A DNA stretch of 64,000 bases, taken from Humisphaera borealis (lineage in GTDB: Bacteria > Planctomycetota > Phycisphaerae > Tepidisphaerales > Tepidisphaeraceae). This document shows, piece after piece, positions 45,279-53,897 of the stretch. The position numbers and the translations under genes are program-made. How positions within the stretch are numbered: the first letter of the stretch is position 1; each line of letters begins with the position of its first letter. The notes beneath the pieces are model-generated. The model did not search any database. It was not told the DNA's origin and was given only the letters and a program-made list of their open reading frames with translations. The DNA lies in NCBI RefSeq assembly GCF_015169395.1, contig NZ_CP063458.1:6386001-6450000 (forward strand). Direction: 5' to 3'.

Positions 45279-46274
45279 ATGAACGTGAAGAGTTTCATCC
45301 CCCTGATCGCCGCGGTGCTGCTGGGCCTCATCGCCCTGGTTGTGGCTCGCAGCGCGCTGAACAAGTCCGGCACGGCTCAGACGAAGGACCCGGTCATCGG
45401 GATCGTCGTTGCCACCAAGGACCTTCCGCCGGGCAAGGAACTGGCCACCGACGACCTGGTCGTCACCCGACTGCCGGCCGAATCGATGCCGAGCGGCTCG
45501 TTCCGCACGGTCCAGGAGTTGATCGGCCGCACGACATTGCAGCCGCTGGTTAAGGGCCAGTCGATCGTCGAGCCGCTGCTGGCACCGACCGGTGCCAAGG
45601 GTGGTCTGATGGGACTGATTCCGAGCGGCCACCGCGCGATGACCGTCGAGGTCAACGAGTTCAGCGGTCTGGCCGGCATGCTCCAGCCAGGGGCACGCGT
45701 CGACGTGGTCGCCGCGCTTCGGGACGAGAAGGGCCAATCCGCAACCCGCACGATCCTGCAGAACCTGGAGGTTCGCGCGGTCGGTCGGAACATCAACCCC
45801 GCGCCCGTGGTCGAAGGCGCTCCGCCGCCGCCGCCGAGCAACAACGTCACGCTCCTGGTCACACCACGACAGGCCCAGATCATGAACCTCGCGACGCAGA
45901 ACGGTCGGCCGTGGCTGGTGCTGCGTAACAACCTGGACAAGGAAACGCCGGACTCGGAACTGGTCACGCTCGCCGAACTGACATCGGGCAGCGGCCGGTC
46001 GAAGTCGCCGCAGGACGATGTGATGACGCCGGCCACCAAGCCGACGCTCACGATGGCTGACATCTTCACGTCGGTCACGCCGCCGCCGTCGCGTTCTGCC
46101 GCCCGCGTGGTGCAGGTGATCCGCGGTGGTGTCGAGTCGACGGTGAAGTTCGACGAGGAGCGCGCCGAGCACAAGCCCGCGGCAACGCCGGCGACCAAGC
46201 CCGTCGCGCCGCCGTCACTGTTCGGCCAGGGTCGTGCCATCACCGGCACGGACTCTGAAAGCAAACAGGACTAG
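45279..46274 (+). CDS. cpaB: Tad pilus assembly protein CpaB/RcpC
   Basis: The ATG at 45279, after GGAG, gives 331 residues. One N-terminal membrane helix (KSFIPLIAAVLLGLIALVVA) leads into a SAF domain (VATKDLPPGKELATDDLVVT, LVKGQSIVEPLLAPTGA) and the CpaB core (HRAMTVEVNEFSGLAGMLQP, GARVDVVAAL, NNVTLLVTPRQAQIMNLATQ). The C-terminal ~90 residues are Pro/Thr/Lys-rich and probably unstructured. In Tad systems CpaB lies in the periplasm and helps the secretin channel. It directly precedes the secretin gene. Confidence 0.92.
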   Translation: MNVKSFIPLIAAVLLGLIALVVARSALNKSGTAQTKDPVIGIVVATKDLPPGKELATDDLVVTRLPAESMPSGSFRTVQELIGRTTLQPLVKGQSIVEPLLAPTGAKGGLMGLIPSGHRAMTVEVNEFSGLAGMLQPGARVDVVAALRDEKGQSATRTILQNLEVRAVGRNINPAPVVEGAPPPPPSNNVTLLVTPRQAQIMNLATQNGRPWLVLRNNLDKETPDSELVTLAELTSGSGRSKSPQDDVMTPATKPTLTMADIFTSVTPPPSRSAARVVQVIRGGVESTVKFDEERAEHKPAATPATKPVAPPSLFGQGRAITGTDSESKQD

Positions 46275-46368
46275 CGTGGGCTTGACCTGAACATCCAATC
46301 CGTCGTCGTCAAAAGCAAACAGAACGTCCGCCGCAGTGGGGAGCCGAAACAGAAAGGCACGAAGCAAC

Positions 46369-48132
46369 ATGTCGACCTTCAATCAGAACAACGATCTTTC
46401 GAACCAGAAGACGCTCGATGAGGCCTCGAACGTGTCCGATGAACGCAAGCGGTCCAGGCGTCGCCTGCGGGTCGCCGCGGCGATCGGCGCCGCGCTGCTC
46501 GTGCCGTACGTCATTTACGCCGACGACAGCAGTCCGGTCGTCAACCCGCCGGCGATTGAACTGCCGGCCGGCGACGCGCTTCCGGAGTCCGCTCCGGTGA
46601 CGCCGATCGTGCTGGCCGAACCGGCAACGCCCGCCCCGGCCGCCGCGCCGGCGACGGCACCGGCAACACCTGCCACGGCACCGTCGGCTGTCACGCCAAT
46701 CGCGGCTCCCATGCTCCCGGGCACACCCGTGATCGCCACGACACCCGCCACCCGCCCGGCCGACGCCGTCGCCAGCCTCTTCGAAAACGTTTCCGGCAGC
46801 GGCCCGGTCAAGATGCTGGTCGGCCGCAGCATGGTCCTTAAGACCAAGGCGCCGTTTAAACGAATGAGCCTCACCCAGCCCGAAGTGGTCGGGGATAACC
46901 TGGTCGATCCCACGAGCATCCTGTTGACGGCCAAGAAGGCCGGCGTCAGCCAGCTCATCGTCTGGGACGACAAGGACCGCAGCGAAGTCCTCGATATCGT
47001 TGTTGACGTTGACCTCAAGCTACTGAGCGAACTGGTCAAGACGCATTTCCCGACCGCGACCGTCGAACTCTCGGCCGTCAATGGCACGCTGGTCGCCCGC
47101 GGCCGGGTTCCCAACCTTCAGACCGCCGAGCAGATCACCGAGATGCTGGGCGCGTACGGCAAGGTGCTGAACTTCCTGGAGATGGCCGGCGGACAGCAGG
47201 TCATGCTGCAGGTTCGCTTCGCGGAAGTGTCCCGCACCGCCAGCACCGAGCTGGGCGTCAACTTCGGCATGAACGACGGCACCGGCAAGTTCCAGGTGCC
47301 GATCGGCGGCACGCTCGCCAAGGCGGCCGGCGGCAACGTCACGCTGATCGGCGGGGGCAGCATCGGCAGCACCCAGTTCGACATCCTGGTGTCCGCACTC
47401 CGCAACAACAGCCTGCTCCGCATGCTCGCCGAGCCCAACCTTGCCACCCTCAGCGGCAAGGAAGCCGAGTTCCTGGCCGGCGGCGAAATCCCGATTCCGG
47501 TTCCGCAGTCGGGCGGCGGCAACGGCACCACCATCACCATCGAATACAAGCAGTTCGGCATTCGCCTGGCCTTCACGCCCATCGTCCTGGGCGACGGGAA
47601 GATCCGAATCCAAGCGTCGGCCGAGGTGTCGGAACTGGACTACACCAAGAGCGTGTCGGTCGCCGGCACCCAGGTTCCCGGCCTCTCGAAGCGCACCGTC
47701 ACCACGACGATTGAGCTGAGCGAAGGCCAGACCTTCTCTCTTGCCGGCCTGCTGAACAACAAGGTCACCGCCAACAAGTCGGCTGTGCCGCTGCTGGGCG
47801 ATATCCCGATCCTGGGCGCCCTGTTCCGCTCGGTGAAGTACGAGCGTAACGAGACCGAACTGGTCGTGCTGGTGACGCCGCGTCTCGTCGAAGCCATGAA
47901 CCCGAGCCAGGTTCCGGAACTCCCCGGCGAGCGTTGGAACTATCCGAGCGAGAGCGACCTGTTCATCAAGCAGTACCTCGGCGGCCCGGGAACGGATCCC
48001 GGCTCGGCGAACAAGCCCGCACCGTCGGCTTTCCGCGGACCCTACGGATTCGTGCCCGTTAGCAATCCCGTGACATCGGGTGCGGCTGGGCAGCGGGTGA
48101 CGAGCGTCAATCAGGATGCGCGCCCGGAATAA
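46369..48132 (+). CDS. cpaC: Tad secretin CpaC/RcpA
   Basis: The ATG at 46369 is preferred (587 residues); the GTG 33 bases upstream is possible. The N-terminus has a basic region, a hydrophobic segment (LRVAAAIGAALLVPYVIYAD) and a long Ala/Pro/Thr linker. Next is the pilus N0-like domain (VKMLVGRSMVLKTKAPFKRM, VGVSQLIVW-type strand in AKKAGVSQLIVWDDKDR), then a BON-like stretch (AVNGTLVARGRVPNLQTAEQ). The secretin domain starts at QQVMLQVRFAEVSRTASTEL and includes LRMLAEPNLATLSGKEAEFL, AGGEIPIPVP and SVPLLGDIPILG-type SAVPLLGDIPILGALFRSVK. Forms the outer-membrane pore for pilus exit. Confidence 0.94.
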   Translation: MSTFNQNNDLSNQKTLDEASNVSDERKRSRRRLRVAAAIGAALLVPYVIYADDSSPVVNPPAIELPAGDALPESAPVTPIVLAEPATPAPAAAPATAPATPATAPSAVTPIAAPMLPGTPVIATTPATRPADAVASLFENVSGSGPVKMLVGRSMVLKTKAPFKRMSLTQPEVVGDNLVDPTSILLTAKKAGVSQLIVWDDKDRSEVLDIVVDVDLKLLSELVKTHFPTATVELSAVNGTLVARGRVPNLQTAEQITEMLGAYGKVLNFLEMAGGQQVMLQVRFAEVSRTASTELGVNFGMNDGTGKFQVPIGGTLAKAAGGNVTLIGGGSIGSTQFDILVSALRNNSLLRMLAEPNLATLSGKEAEFLAGGEIPIPVPQSGGGNGTTITIEYKQFGIRLAFTPIVLGDGKIRIQASAEVSELDYTKSVSVAGTQVPGLSKRTVTTTIELSEGQTFSLAGLLNNKVTANKSAVPLLGDIPILGALFRSVKYERNETELVVLVTPRLVEAMNPSQVPELPGERWNYPSESDLFIKQYLGGPGTDPGSANKPAPSAFRGPYGFVPVSNPVTSGAAGQRVTSVNQDARPE

Positions 48133-48193
48133 TTGATGTAATCGTCAGCACAGTAGGAAAGTCCCTGTCGATTCGGGGCGATAGCTCAATGTG

Positions 48194-48238
48194 GGAAGGT
48201 CCGTGCCGCGATAGGGCGGCAAAACCCCGGACCTAGAC
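48194..48238 (+). promoter_or_regulatory. Structured 5' leader hairpin upstream of tadZ
   Basis: aaGGTCCG TGCCGC gatag GGCGGCA aaacc CCGGACC folds as two stacked stems (GGTCCG/CGGACC and TGCCGC/GCGGCA) with an asymmetric aaacc bulge. It ends about 12 bases before the tadZ ATG and could affect translation. No known riboswitch class was matched. Confidence 0.45.
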
Positions 48239-48249
48239 GAGAGATCGCT

Positions 48250-49386
48250 ATGTTTGTCCAACTGACCTGTGCAATCGTCGATGCCGACGCCTCCAATCGC
48301 CAGGAGATGGCGGCATTCCTGTCCCGGTTCGGGATACCCGTCATCGCCCAGTTGGCGACCGTGGACGGATTGCCTGCACTGCTCGGGCGTTCGGAAGCGC
48401 CGCAACTGGTGATTGTCAATCTCGACCCCAATGCGCCGGCGGCGCTTCGCGCCATCGGTCATCTGCCGCGCCAGAATCCCGGCGTCAGTTTCTTCGTGAT
48501 GTCCCAGCTGCTCGACGCGAACCTCCTGATGGAGGCGATGCACCTGGGCGTGAAGGAATTCATCCCGCTCCCGATGAGCGAGGAAAAGTTCTCCAACGCG
48601 ATCGAACGCGTCGCCACCGCCCACGGCGCGGGCAAGAAAGCCCGGATCATTCATGTCGTGCCAACGGTCGGCGGATGCGGCTCGACAACCGTCGCGTGCA
48701 ACGTCGCCGCATCGCTCGCCAAGAGCGGCAAGACCGTCCTGGTGGACCTCGACCTGATGCGCGGCGGTGTGGCAAGCTGCTTCGACACGCGGCCCCGCTT
48801 CACAATCGCCGACGTCATGGAAGCCGCGGAGAAGCTGGACAAGACGCTGCTCGACAACGCACTGGCGGTTCACGCCAACAGCAAGGTCGCGCTGCTGGCC
48901 CGTCCCGAGCTTCCTGAAGACACACAGCGCGTCAACGGCCCTGGCGTCAGCCGGCTGCTAAACCTGCTCGGCCGGCTTTTCGACTACGTGGTGATCGACT
49001 CGGTGATGAGCATCGACCCGATCTACTCGGCCGCGATCGCCGCCGCCGACGTCAACATCCTGACCATGCAGCTCAACATCCCCAGCGCCAAGAACGCCGA
49101 GCGATTCGTCGGCGCGATGCGGCGGATGGGCGTCGAGGCGAACAAGATCAAGATTGTCGTCAATCGCTATGTGAAGAAGGGGAACGACATCGAGCCTGAA
49201 GAAGTCGAACGGGCCCTGGGACTGAAGGTCTCCTGGACCGTTCCCAACGACTTCAAGAACGCGATTCAGGCAATCAACTTCGGCGAGCCGGTCGTGCTTC
49301 GGGCACCGAGGTCTGACATCAGCCTGGGCCTGACGGCGCTGGCTCAAGGGCTGGACAATCGTGCCGGCAAGGCATTGGCGGCCTGA
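48250..49386 (+). CDS. tadZ: TadZ/CpaE-like localisation ATPase with degenerate Walker A
   Basis: 378 residues. An N-terminal receiver-like domain (CAIVDADASNRQEMAAFLSR, LVIVNLDPNAP) precedes a MinD/ParA-type domain (RIIHVVPTVGGCGSTTVACN, TVLVDLDLMRGGVASCF, YVVIDSVMSIDPIYSAAIAA). The deviant Walker A KGGxGKTT is V140-G-G-C-G-S-T-T147 here, so both conserved lysines are missing. Some TadZ proteins are known to have atypical ATPase sites; binding without hydrolysis is plausible. In other bacteria TadZ places the pilus machine at a cell pole. The gene lies between the secretin and the motor ATPase, the usual order. Confidence 0.9.
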   Translation: MFVQLTCAIVDADASNRQEMAAFLSRFGIPVIAQLATVDGLPALLGRSEAPQLVIVNLDPNAPAALRAIGHLPRQNPGVSFFVMSQLLDANLLMEAMHLGVKEFIPLPMSEEKFSNAIERVATAHGAGKKARIIHVVPTVGGCGSTTVACNVAASLAKSGKTVLVDLDLMRGGVASCFDTRPRFTIADVMEAAEKLDKTLLDNALAVHANSKVALLARPELPEDTQRVNGPGVSRLLNLLGRLFDYVVIDSVMSIDPIYSAAIAAADVNILTMQLNIPSAKNAERFVGAMRRMGVEANKIKIVVNRYVKKGNDIEPEEVERALGLKVSWTVPNDFKNAIQAINFGEPVVLRAPRSDISLGLTALAQGLDNRAGKALAA

Positions 49387-49448
49387 TAGGCCAGCACGTC
49401 ATCCCGGGGTGATCCCGGCTGCGTGCCTCTGACGTAACGGGAGATTCG

Positions 49449-50918
49449 ATGGGTCTGTTCAGTCGCAGCAATTCCTCGGCCCCGGTCATCGACGCTCCGG
49501 CGCCCCTGATCGCATCGCCCGCCTCCACCGAACCCAAGCCGGCGGCAATGCCGGTCATCGCGCCGCCGGCCTCGAACCTGCGCATGGGCGCGGCCGTCGC
49601 CAACTCGATGGCGTCGTCCATCGCGCCGGTGCAGAGCGAACGTCAGCTCTACCTCAATCAGCTCAAGGTCAAGATCCATCAGAAGCTGGTGGAGCGGCTC
49701 GACGTGCAGAACCTGCGCACGCTGCCGCCCGATACCGTCCGCGCCGAAGTCCGACTGCTCGTCCGCGAGCTGTGCCAGTCCGAAAAGGGACTGATCAGCA
49801 GCCAGGACCAGGAACGGCTGATGGACGACATCATGGACGAGACTTTCGGCCTGGGCCCGCTGGAGGCCCTGCTGAAAGACCCGACCATCAGCGACATCAT
49901 GGTCAACCGCGCCGACCGGATTTTCGTCGAGCGCAAGGGCCGTATCGAACTGGTTGATACGCGTTTCCGCGACAACGCCCACCTGCGGCAGATCATCGAT
50001 CGCATCGTCGGCCTGGTCGGCCGGCGCGTGGATGAAACAAGCCCGATGGTGGACGCCCGACTGACCGACGGCAGCCGCGTCAATGCGATCATTCCACCGC
50101 TGGCCCTTGATGGTCCGGCGATGAGCATTCGGCGGTTCGGTTCCAAGCCGATGCAGTTGGAAGACCTGATTCGCCACGGCGCATTTCCGCCGGCGGTGAT
50201 GGACTTCCTGTCGTCGGCCGTGCAGGCACGGGCCAACGTGTTGATCTCCGGCGGTACCGGCTCGGGCAAGACGACGCTGCTCAACTGTCTGAGCCGCTAC
50301 ATCCCGGCCGACGAGCGCGTCATCACGATCGAAGACGCCGCCGAACTTCAGTTGCAGCAGCCGCACGTGGTTCGCCTCGAAACCCGCCCGATGAACGTCG
50401 AAGGCAAGGGTGAGGTCAACCAGCGCGACCTGATCAAGAACTGTCTGCGTATGCGGCCGGACCGAATCATCATCGGCGAGTGTCGCGGTGCCGAGGCGCT
50501 GGACATGCTCCAGGCTATGAACACCGGTCACGAAGGGTCGATGACGACCGTCCACGCCAACAACGTCCGCGACGCCCTGGGCCGGTTGGAAGTGATGGTG
50601 GCGATGTCCGGATTCGACATCCCCGCCAAGGCGATGCGCACGCAGATTGCCAGCGCGATTCAGATCGTCATCCAGGCCCGGCGTCTGACCGGCGGTCGCC
50701 GCAAGGTGACGACGGTCAGCGAGATCAGCGGGATGGAAGGGGAGAACATCCAGATGCACGACCTGTTCGTGTTCGAACAGTCGGGCGTCGATGGGGACGG
50801 GCACGCGACAGGGCGGTTTGTCTGCACGGGTATTCGACCGCGATGTGCCGAGCGCATCGAACACCGCGGGATCCGTCTGCCGGCGGACCTGTTCATGCGA
50901 CGCGTGATCGACATCTGA
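49449..50918 (+). CDS. tadA: Tad pilus motor ATPase TadA/CpaF
   Basis: 489 residues of the secretion ATPase superfamily that powers Flp pilus extension and retraction. A ~60-residue Ala/Pro linker comes first. The N-terminal domain includes [20 protein letters not shown] and [20 protein letters not shown]. The ATPase core has Walker [10 protein letters not shown] (Lys274), the Asp box [11 protein letters not shown], Walker [13 protein letters not shown] and the His box [13 protein letters not shown]. It lacks the C-terminal zinc site of PilB, normal for TadA. Confidence 0.95.
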   Translation: MGLFSRSNSSAPVIDAPAPLIASPASTEPKPAAMPVIAPPASNLRMGAAVANSMASSIAPVQSERQLYLNQLKVKIHQKLVERLDVQNLRTLPPDTVRAEVRLLVRELCQSEKGLISSQDQERLMDDIMDETFGLGPLEALLKDPTISDIMVNRADRIFVERKGRIELVDTRFRDNAHLRQIIDRIVGLVGRRVDETSPMVDARLTDGSRVNAIIPPLALDGPAMSIRRFGSKPMQLEDLIRHGAFPPAVMDFLSSAVQARANVLISGGTGSGKTTLLNCLSRYIPADERVITIEDAAELQLQQPHVVRLETRPMNVEGKGEVNQRDLIKNCLRMRPDRIIIGECRGAEALDMLQAMNTGHEGSMTTVHANNVRDALGRLEVMVAMSGFDIPAKAMRTQIASAIQIVIQARRLTGGRRKVTTVSEISGMEGENIQMHDLFVFEQSGVDGDGHATGRFVCTGIRPRCAERIEHRGIRLPADLFMRRVIDI

Positions 50919-50964
50919 TTGATTCGGGAACAAGAGACTTCAGAACAGACGTTGCGAGCTAACC

Positions 50965-51930
50965 ATGGACATCGAATCACTCATCCTCCCCGGCCTGATC
51001 GCAATGGCGGTCGGATTGGCCATCTGGGGTGCTTTCAGCCTGGCTGGCGGGCAGAACCGCGAGAAAAAGCGGCTCTCCCAGCGTCTGGGCAACGAATCGA
51101 GCACCGAGCAGCAGATCACCGACCAGTTCAAGCCGCTTCTGCGGGTCACCGCCGTCTCCGGCGTGCCGCAGTTCCTGGCCAACAAGTCGTTCATCCAGTC
51201 GCTGAACCGCAAGCTTCTCCAGGCCAGCCCGGGCTCGAGCCTCGGCAAGCTCTTTTCGCTCGCATTCATCCTGGCATTTGTCACGTTCTTCGTCGCGTTT
51301 GCGGTCGGCGGATCGCTGGCCGTCTCGGCGGTCGGCGCGGCAATCGCCGGCTACCTGCCGTTCTTTCACCTCAACGGCAAATGCAACAAGCGTCAGCGGC
51401 AGATGGCCGACCAACTGCCCGAAGCGCTCGATTTCCTGTCCCGCGTTCTTCGTGCCGGTCACAGTTTCAGCACCGGCCTGCAGATGATGGCCGACGAGCT
51501 CCCGCAGCCGCTGGCCGGCGAGTTCCGCCGCTGCTACGACCAGCACAGCCTCGGACAGCCGCTCGACGAATCACTCAAAGACACGGCCGGCCGTGTCGAT
51601 AACACCGACTTCTCCTTCTTCGTGACGGCACTGCTGATTCAGCGTCAGACCGGTGGCGACCTGTCGGAAGTGCTCGGCAACATCAGCCACATGATCCGCG
51701 GCCGAATCCGCCTGCAGAACCAGGTCCGCGCCAAGACCGCCGAAGGTCGGTTTACCGGGTACATCCTGGTCGCGTTCCCGGCGGTGATGTTCGGCCTGGT
51801 CTACACGCAGAACCCTGAGTACTGCCACAAGCTGCTGACCGGCGACGGTCGCTACCTGCTGGGCATCGCACTGGGCCTGCAGATGGCCGGTTTGTTCACG
51901 ATCAAGAAGATCACGACGATCAAGGTGTAG
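50965..51930 (+). CDS. tadB: Tad pilus platform protein TadB
   Basis: The 321-residue inner-membrane protein has the GspF-like domain (DQLPEALDFLSRVLRAGHSF, STGLQMMADELPQPLAGEFR, FVTALLIQRQTGGDLSEVLG). Membrane segments are at LILPGLIAMAVGLAIWGAFS, LAFILAFVTFFVAFAVGGSL, AVGAAIAGYLPFFHL, GYILVAFPAVMFGLVYTQ and near the end. It begins 46 bases after tadA. It acts with TadC as the base that couples the motor to pilin addition. Confidence 0.93.
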   Translation: MDIESLILPGLIAMAVGLAIWGAFSLAGGQNREKKRLSQRLGNESSTEQQITDQFKPLLRVTAVSGVPQFLANKSFIQSLNRKLLQASPGSSLGKLFSLAFILAFVTFFVAFAVGGSLAVSAVGAAIAGYLPFFHLNGKCNKRQRQMADQLPEALDFLSRVLRAGHSFSTGLQMMADELPQPLAGEFRRCYDQHSLGQPLDESLKDTAGRVDNTDFSFFVTALLIQRQTGGDLSEVLGNISHMIRGRIRLQNQVRAKTAEGRFTGYILVAFPAVMFGLVYTQNPEYCHKLLTGDGRYLLGIALGLQMAGLFTIKKITTIKV

Positions 51931-51939
51931 GGGGGCGGC

Positions 51940-52013
51940 GAAGTCAGAAGTCAGGAGTCGAAAGTCAGAAAGACGTTCGATTCCCACCTTCCGACTTCCG
52001 ACTCCTGACTTCG
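51940..52013. repeat. Inverted repeat with heptamer-phased arms (GAAGTCA words) between tadB and tadC
   Basis: The left arm reads gaagtca gaagtca ggagtcg aaagtca in exact seven-base phase (51940-51973). The right arm (51989-52013) is the complement, ccgacttccgactcctgact. It interrupts what is otherwise a tight operon. Confidence 0.92.
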
Positions 52014-52041
52014 GCCTCGAAGAGGCCCCCAAGAGGTCACT

Positions 52042-52971
52042 ATGGACGAACTTACTCTCCTCATCCTCTGCGGTGCCGGCTCGATCGGCCTGATCGGCTT
52101 CTTCGTGATGAAGATGGCGATGGGCGGCGGCGGCGAAAACAAGCTGCGCAATCGTCTGGCCAAGGGGCCGACCGATGCCGAAACGCTCGCGTCCAAGAAG
52201 ACCTCTTTCAAAAGCGATCTCAAGGGCGCGTTCACCCGGCTTGGCCAGGCCGCGGCCGAACCCTTCATGCCCAAGAGCCGGGAGAAGATCTCCGGCTTGC
52301 GACAGTCTTTGAACAAGGCCGGCCTTTACAACCCATCTACGCTGCGAACCATGATGGGCGCCAAGCTCATCTTCCTCATCGTCGGCGTGGTGGGGGGCTA
52401 TGTCATCGGCGTCACCACCGACAAACTGATGATGATGCTCTCGCTCGGCGGCATCATCGGTTACATGGCGCCACAGTTGTGGCTGCGGCTGCGTATCACC
52501 GCCAACCAGAAAGCCCTGACCTTCGGCCTTCCCGACGCGCTGGACCTGATGGTGGTTTGCGTGGAAGCCGGCCTGACCGTGGACGCCGCGATGCAGCGCG
52601 TTGGCCAGGAACTGGGCCTGGCCCATCCGGCAATCGCCCGGGAGTTCGGCATTGCCCACATGGAAACCCGCGTCGGCCTGACGCGTGGCGATTCACTTAA
52701 GAACATCGGTACCCGCACGGGCAACTCGGGCCTTCAGTCGCTGGCCGCGATGCTCGTGCAGGCCGACCGCTTCGGTACCAGCATCGCCCAGGCACTGCGG
52801 GTACACGCCGAGACGCTCCGCCTGAACCGCCAGCACGCCGCCGAAGAGCTGGCTGCCAAGGCGTCGGTCAAGATCAGCTTCCCGCTGGTGCTGTTTATCT
52901 TCCCCTCGACGTTCATCGTGCTCTGCGGACCGGTGATCATCGAGCTGATGAGCAGTTCCCTCTACAAGTGA
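52042..52971 (+). CDS. tadC: Tad pilus platform protein TadC
   Basis: 309 residues, the second GspF-type platform subunit. N-terminal helix LLILCGAGSIGLIGFFVM, then LRQSLNKAGLYNPSTLRTMM, two helices (AKLIFLIVGVVGGYVIGVTT, MMLSLGGIIGYMAPQLWLRL), the GspF domain (LPDALDLMVVCVEAGLTVDA, LRTGNSG-type TRTGNSGLQSLAAMLVQADR) and a final helix (KISFPLVLFIFPSTFIVLCG). Expected to pair with TadB. Confidence 0.93.
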   Translation: MDELTLLILCGAGSIGLIGFFVMKMAMGGGGENKLRNRLAKGPTDAETLASKKTSFKSDLKGAFTRLGQAAAEPFMPKSREKISGLRQSLNKAGLYNPSTLRTMMGAKLIFLIVGVVGGYVIGVTTDKLMMMLSLGGIIGYMAPQLWLRLRITANQKALTFGLPDALDLMVVCVEAGLTVDAAMQRVGQELGLAHPAIAREFGIAHMETRVGLTRGDSLKNIGTRTGNSGLQSLAAMLVQADRFGTSIAQALRVHAETLRLNRQHAAEELAAKASVKISFPLVLFIFPSTFIVLCGPVIIELMSSSLYK

Positions 52972-53038
52972 TGTGCCGAATCGGCCGAAAGCGGAAGAGT
53001 GGAATGTGGATCGTCAAAGGCATGGGGTGGCGATCCGC

Positions 53039-53117
53039 GGTCTGAAATCTGCGATTTGAGATTTGAGATCGACGCTTCGAGATTGAACTCCGAGATTCAA
53101 AGTCCGAAATCCGAAAG
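53039..53117. repeat. Heptamer tandem repeat without a paired arm
   Basis: About eleven seven-base steps of the type atttgag, atccgaa, gtctgaa, cttcgag run from 53039 to 53117. The composition is more AT-rich than surrounding DNA. No inverted partner was found, so this is a single-arm element between tadC and the lipoprotein gene. Confidence 0.75.
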
Positions 53118-53132
53118 GCTCAAGGTAACGCT

Positions 53133-53693
53133 ATGACCAACACACCCAACAACATCAGGTCAGTAATGCTCAAGGTCCTGGTCGGCGCGGCGATGCTGGC
53201 ATCGCTGCCGACGATGACGGGTTGCAGCAAGTCGCAGCCGCAGCAGGCCGACAAAGACCTGACCGGCATCGCCGGCGAACAATTCACGTCGCCGGATGAA
53301 CCTCGCCAGGTGCACCGCGTGTTTGACGCCGCCGCCGCCAGCGGCGCCCGCGCCGACGCGACGCTGCACGCCTGCCATTTCGACGCCGGCAATCCCACCG
53401 CCCTCAATTCGCTGGGCGAGAACAAGCTCGACCTGATGATGTCGGACGACGACGCGCTTCCGATGGCGATCTACCTGAACGTCTCCGGCGATGAGAAGCT
53501 CGCCGGCTGCGAACAGTCCGTTCGCGTGTACCTTCGCGATCGCGGCCTCACCGACCAGCAGGTCAAGATCGTCGCCGGCCGCAACCCCGGCGGTTACTCC
53601 CCGACCGCTCCCAGGATCAAGGACGCCCAAGCCGCCGCGGCCAAGGCTCCGGTGCTCAACGGCAGTGTGACTTCAGGCGGGGCCGCCAAGTAA
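53133..53693 (+). CDS. Small lipoprotein at the end of the tad operon (possible CpaD-like role)
   Basis: 186 residues. The signal ends MLASLPTMTGCSKS, a lipobox with Cys in position +1. The mature protein includes RVFDAAAASGARADATLHAC, FDAGNPTALNSLGENKLDLM, MAIYLNVSGDEKLAGCEQSV and RVYLRDRGLTDQQVKIVAGR, an alpha/beta pattern reminiscent of OmpA- or CpaD-type periplasmic domains. No direct family match is claimed. Its place after tadC fits the outer-membrane lipoprotein (CpaD/RcpB) slot of Tad loci, which otherwise looks empty here. Confidence 0.7.
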   Translation: MTNTPNNIRSVMLKVLVGAAMLASLPTMTGCSKSQPQQADKDLTGIAGEQFTSPDEPRQVHRVFDAAAASGARADATLHACHFDAGNPTALNSLGENKLDLMMSDDDALPMAIYLNVSGDEKLAGCEQSVRVYLRDRGLTDQQVKIVAGRNPGGYSPTAPRIKDAQAAAAKAPVLNGSVTSGGAAK

Positions 53694-53772
53694 TCGTGGT
53701 GTCTTCCGGAGAGAGAATGCCAAGGCCCGCCTGAGAAGCCGCGGTCATCGACAGACCGGGCACGAAAATAAG

Positions 53773-53815
53773 ACGCCGGGACGAGTTGGAGAGGCTCGTC
53801 CCGGCGTTATGTTTT
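53773..53815 (+). terminator. Terminator at the end of the tad operon
   Basis: ACGCCGGGACGAG (53773-53785) pairs perfectly with CTCGTCCCGGCGT (53795-53807) around a 9-nt loop and is followed by TATGTTTT. Confidence 0.9.
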
Positions 53816-53819
53816 AGGC

Positions 53820-53872
53820 GATTGTCGAACGAGGGCCGTCGGAAAACGGATATCGGCTTCCGTTCGACAATC
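53820..53872. repeat. Short inverted repeat between the tad operon and sdhB
   Basis: GATTGTCGAACG (53820-53831) is perfectly complementary to CGTTCGACAATC (53861-53872), with 29 bases between. It lies just beyond the sdhB stop on the minus strand. Confidence 0.75.
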
Positions 53873-53897
53873 AACGATCGACTTTCGAACCGGGCGA

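Noticed and set aside
48174-48240. GGGGCGATAGCTCAATG before tadZ suggested a tRNA start.
   Set aside because: No matching T-arm (GTTCRA) or acceptor 3' strand follows, and the sequence folds better as a simple hairpin.
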